Positions 63,128 to 64,000 of a stretch of 64,000 nucleotides of DNA are shown here, piece after piece. The stretch covers positions 62,001-126,000 of the forward strand of contig JAZDRN010000002.1 of NCBI GenBank assembly GCA_047501485.1, given 5' to 3'. Within the stretch, counting starts at the first letter, position 1, and the number at the start of each line of letters is the position of its first letter. The notes beneath the pieces were generated by a model. That model was not told the origin of the DNA and made no database searches. It saw nothing but the letters and a program-made list of their open reading frames with translations. A program made the position numbers and the translations under genes. Origin of the DNA: Ancrocorticia sp047501485 (GTDB taxonomy: Bacteria; Actinomycetota; Actinomycetes; Actinomycetales; Actinomycetaceae).

Positions 63128-64000
63128 ATGGCCGCACGCACGCTGACCCAGTACCTGCTTGACCTGGGACGAAAAACAAATGGGCACGACTACGCACATG
63201 TCCTGAGCGCCGTGGCGATCTCGATGAAACTGATCGCGGCAACGGTGAGCCGTGGGCCGTTGATCACGCCTGAAGCCATCGACGGGCGCGGCTTCGATGC
63301 CGTGGCCGTCAACGAACACCTGCGCCGCTTGGCCGCCTCGATCCTAGTGGAACAGGCCTCCGGCGTACATCAGCTGGCGGCGATCTCGATCGAGGGAGAA
63401 CCGGACATCCATCCGATAGCCTCGGGGCCGCAGGCCAGGTATCTGCTCGCCGTGGAGGCAATGCATGGGCTGCTCAAGCTGACGGAGAACCAGGCTGTTG
63501 GAGTTTCGTTCTCCATCATGGAGCGCGATCCCTGCGGCCGTTCGAATGCGGCGGTCGATTCCGCGAGAGACGGCGACGACGTCGGCACGGAATCGGTTCG
63601 TCCGAAACCCACCGGCGAGAACGTGGAGGAAGAAGGCGCCGTCGTCGCCGAAGACTCGGCGGGCTCGCACGAGGAGTTGCGAAACGCCTTCCTCCAGCCC
63701 GGGCGGGGGCAGGTGTGCGCGGGCATGGCACTCTTCGGGCCGTCGACGGTACTGGTTCTGACCACGGGAGACGGAGTGGACGGGTTCACCCTGGACCGCG
63801 ATGTCGGCAACTTCGTGCTGACCCATCCAGGGCTGCGAGTGCCCGAGGCATCCACCATCGTGGCGATCAATCCCTCGGGAAGCCTCCGTTGGCCGGCGCC
63901 CGTCAAGAGGTATGTGGATGAGTGCCTCCAGGGGCGCCAGGGCCCGCGCGGCGACGATTTCATCATGCGGTGGAACGCCTCGGCGGTGATGGGCGCCTTC
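63128..64000 (+). CDS. cbbF: Class I fructose-1,6-bisphosphatase-like protein with lost metal site (partial)
   Basis: The frame stays open to the right edge (291 residues). The fold matches FBPase class I: the N-terminal helix region, then FLQPGRGQVCAGMALFGPST, LVLTTGDGVDGFTLD and KRYVDECLQG correspond to the E. coli enzyme. The metal-binding D-P-L-D-G-S motif is replaced by E110-A-M-H-G-L, one Glu of the S-E-E motif is now Gly (I-E-G-E), and an acidic insertion of about 35 residues follows (about 132-180). The site thus looks unable to bind metal normally. GGAAGGAGG ribosome binding site. It follows RuBisCO as cbbF does in CBB operons; whether it acts as enzyme, partner or decayed copy is open. 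Confidence 0.82.
   Translation, partial: MAARTLTQYLLDLGRKTNGHDYAHVLSAVAISMKLIAATVSRGPLITPEAIDGRGFDAVAVNEHLRRLAASILVEQASGVHQLAAISIEGEPDIHPIASGPQARYLLAVEAMHGLLKLTENQAVGVSFSIMERDPCGRSNAAVDSARDGDDVGTESVRPKPTGENVEEEGAVVAEDSAGSHEELRNAFLQPGRGQVCAGMALFGPSTVLVLTTGDGVDGFTLDRDVGNFVLTHPGLRVPEASTIVAINPSGSLRWPAPVKRYVDECLQGRQGPRGDDFIMRWNASAVMGAF

Overview
The window is GC-rich chromosomal DNA of an actinobacterium. The evidence is a GlnR-type atypical OmpR regulator, the ppk–mutT1 gene pair, the nitrobindin/FABP–YgfZ pair, a DUF2516 protein, ClpC, a PhoP-type direct-repeat box before pstS and an IdeR/DtxR-type box before feoA. The fermentative gene content (PTS enzyme I, PTS permease, PPDK, polyol catabolism) suggests an Actinomycetaceae-like, facultative or anaerobic member; the family assignment is inference only.

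Layout. 0–5.7 kb: a truncated gene, a CsbD stress protein, a Pr6Pr-type membrane protein, a 739-aa FAD/NAD(P)-binding protein, an IS30 transposase remnant, tRNA-Lys(UUU) and an unknown protein. 5.8–18 kb: phosphate block, with polyphosphate kinase, NUDIX/phosphohistidine phosphatase, a RarD-type transporter, pstSCAB behind a PHO box, and a low-affinity Pit transporter with its DUF47 partner. The 975-bp gap after it holds a PHO-like box, an array of 19-bp-spaced GTGAC/GTCAC motifs and a structured small-RNA candidate. 18–28 kb: glnR, housekeeping genes (FABP, ygfZ, dtd), a toxin–antitoxin pair framed by direct and inverted repeats, clpC and a serine hydrolase.

28–50.7 kb is a large carbohydrate island for polyols, pentuloses or tetruloses. 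It holds a DerI/EryI-type RpiB isomerase, an uncharacterised permease, an AraL-like phosphatase, three FGGY kinases (one is AraB), AraM-like glycerol-1-phosphate dehydrogenase, AraD, a GpsA-like dehydrogenase, a DeoR regulator, PTS enzyme I, a DerK-like dihydroxyacetone-kinase fusion with a second DerI, transketolase, a ROK repressor and an UlaA-type PTS (EIIA, EIIB, EIIC). AraA and the ascorbate enzymes are absent, so the substrates are probably sugar alcohols or keto-sugars other than arabinose or ascorbate. The products should be D-xylulose-5-P and D-erythrose-4-P, which transketolase can use.

51–58 kb: enolase, formate–THF ligase and pyruvate phosphate dikinase, the lower C3 steps and C1 metabolism. 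58–61 kb: FeoA, FeoB and a cysteine-rich FeoC-like protein.

61.7–64 kb is the most striking part: a form II RuBisCO with every checked catalytic residue at the Rhodospirillum rubrum position. It is followed by a class I fructose-bisphosphatase-like gene whose metal-binding motif is destroyed; that gene runs off the end. My working hypothesis is that reduced polyols feed the pentose-phosphate pool, and a RuBisCO bypass (which needs a phosphoribulokinase, not seen here) turns ribulose-bisphosphate plus CO2 into 3-phosphoglycerate as an electron sink, with enolase and PPDK downstream.
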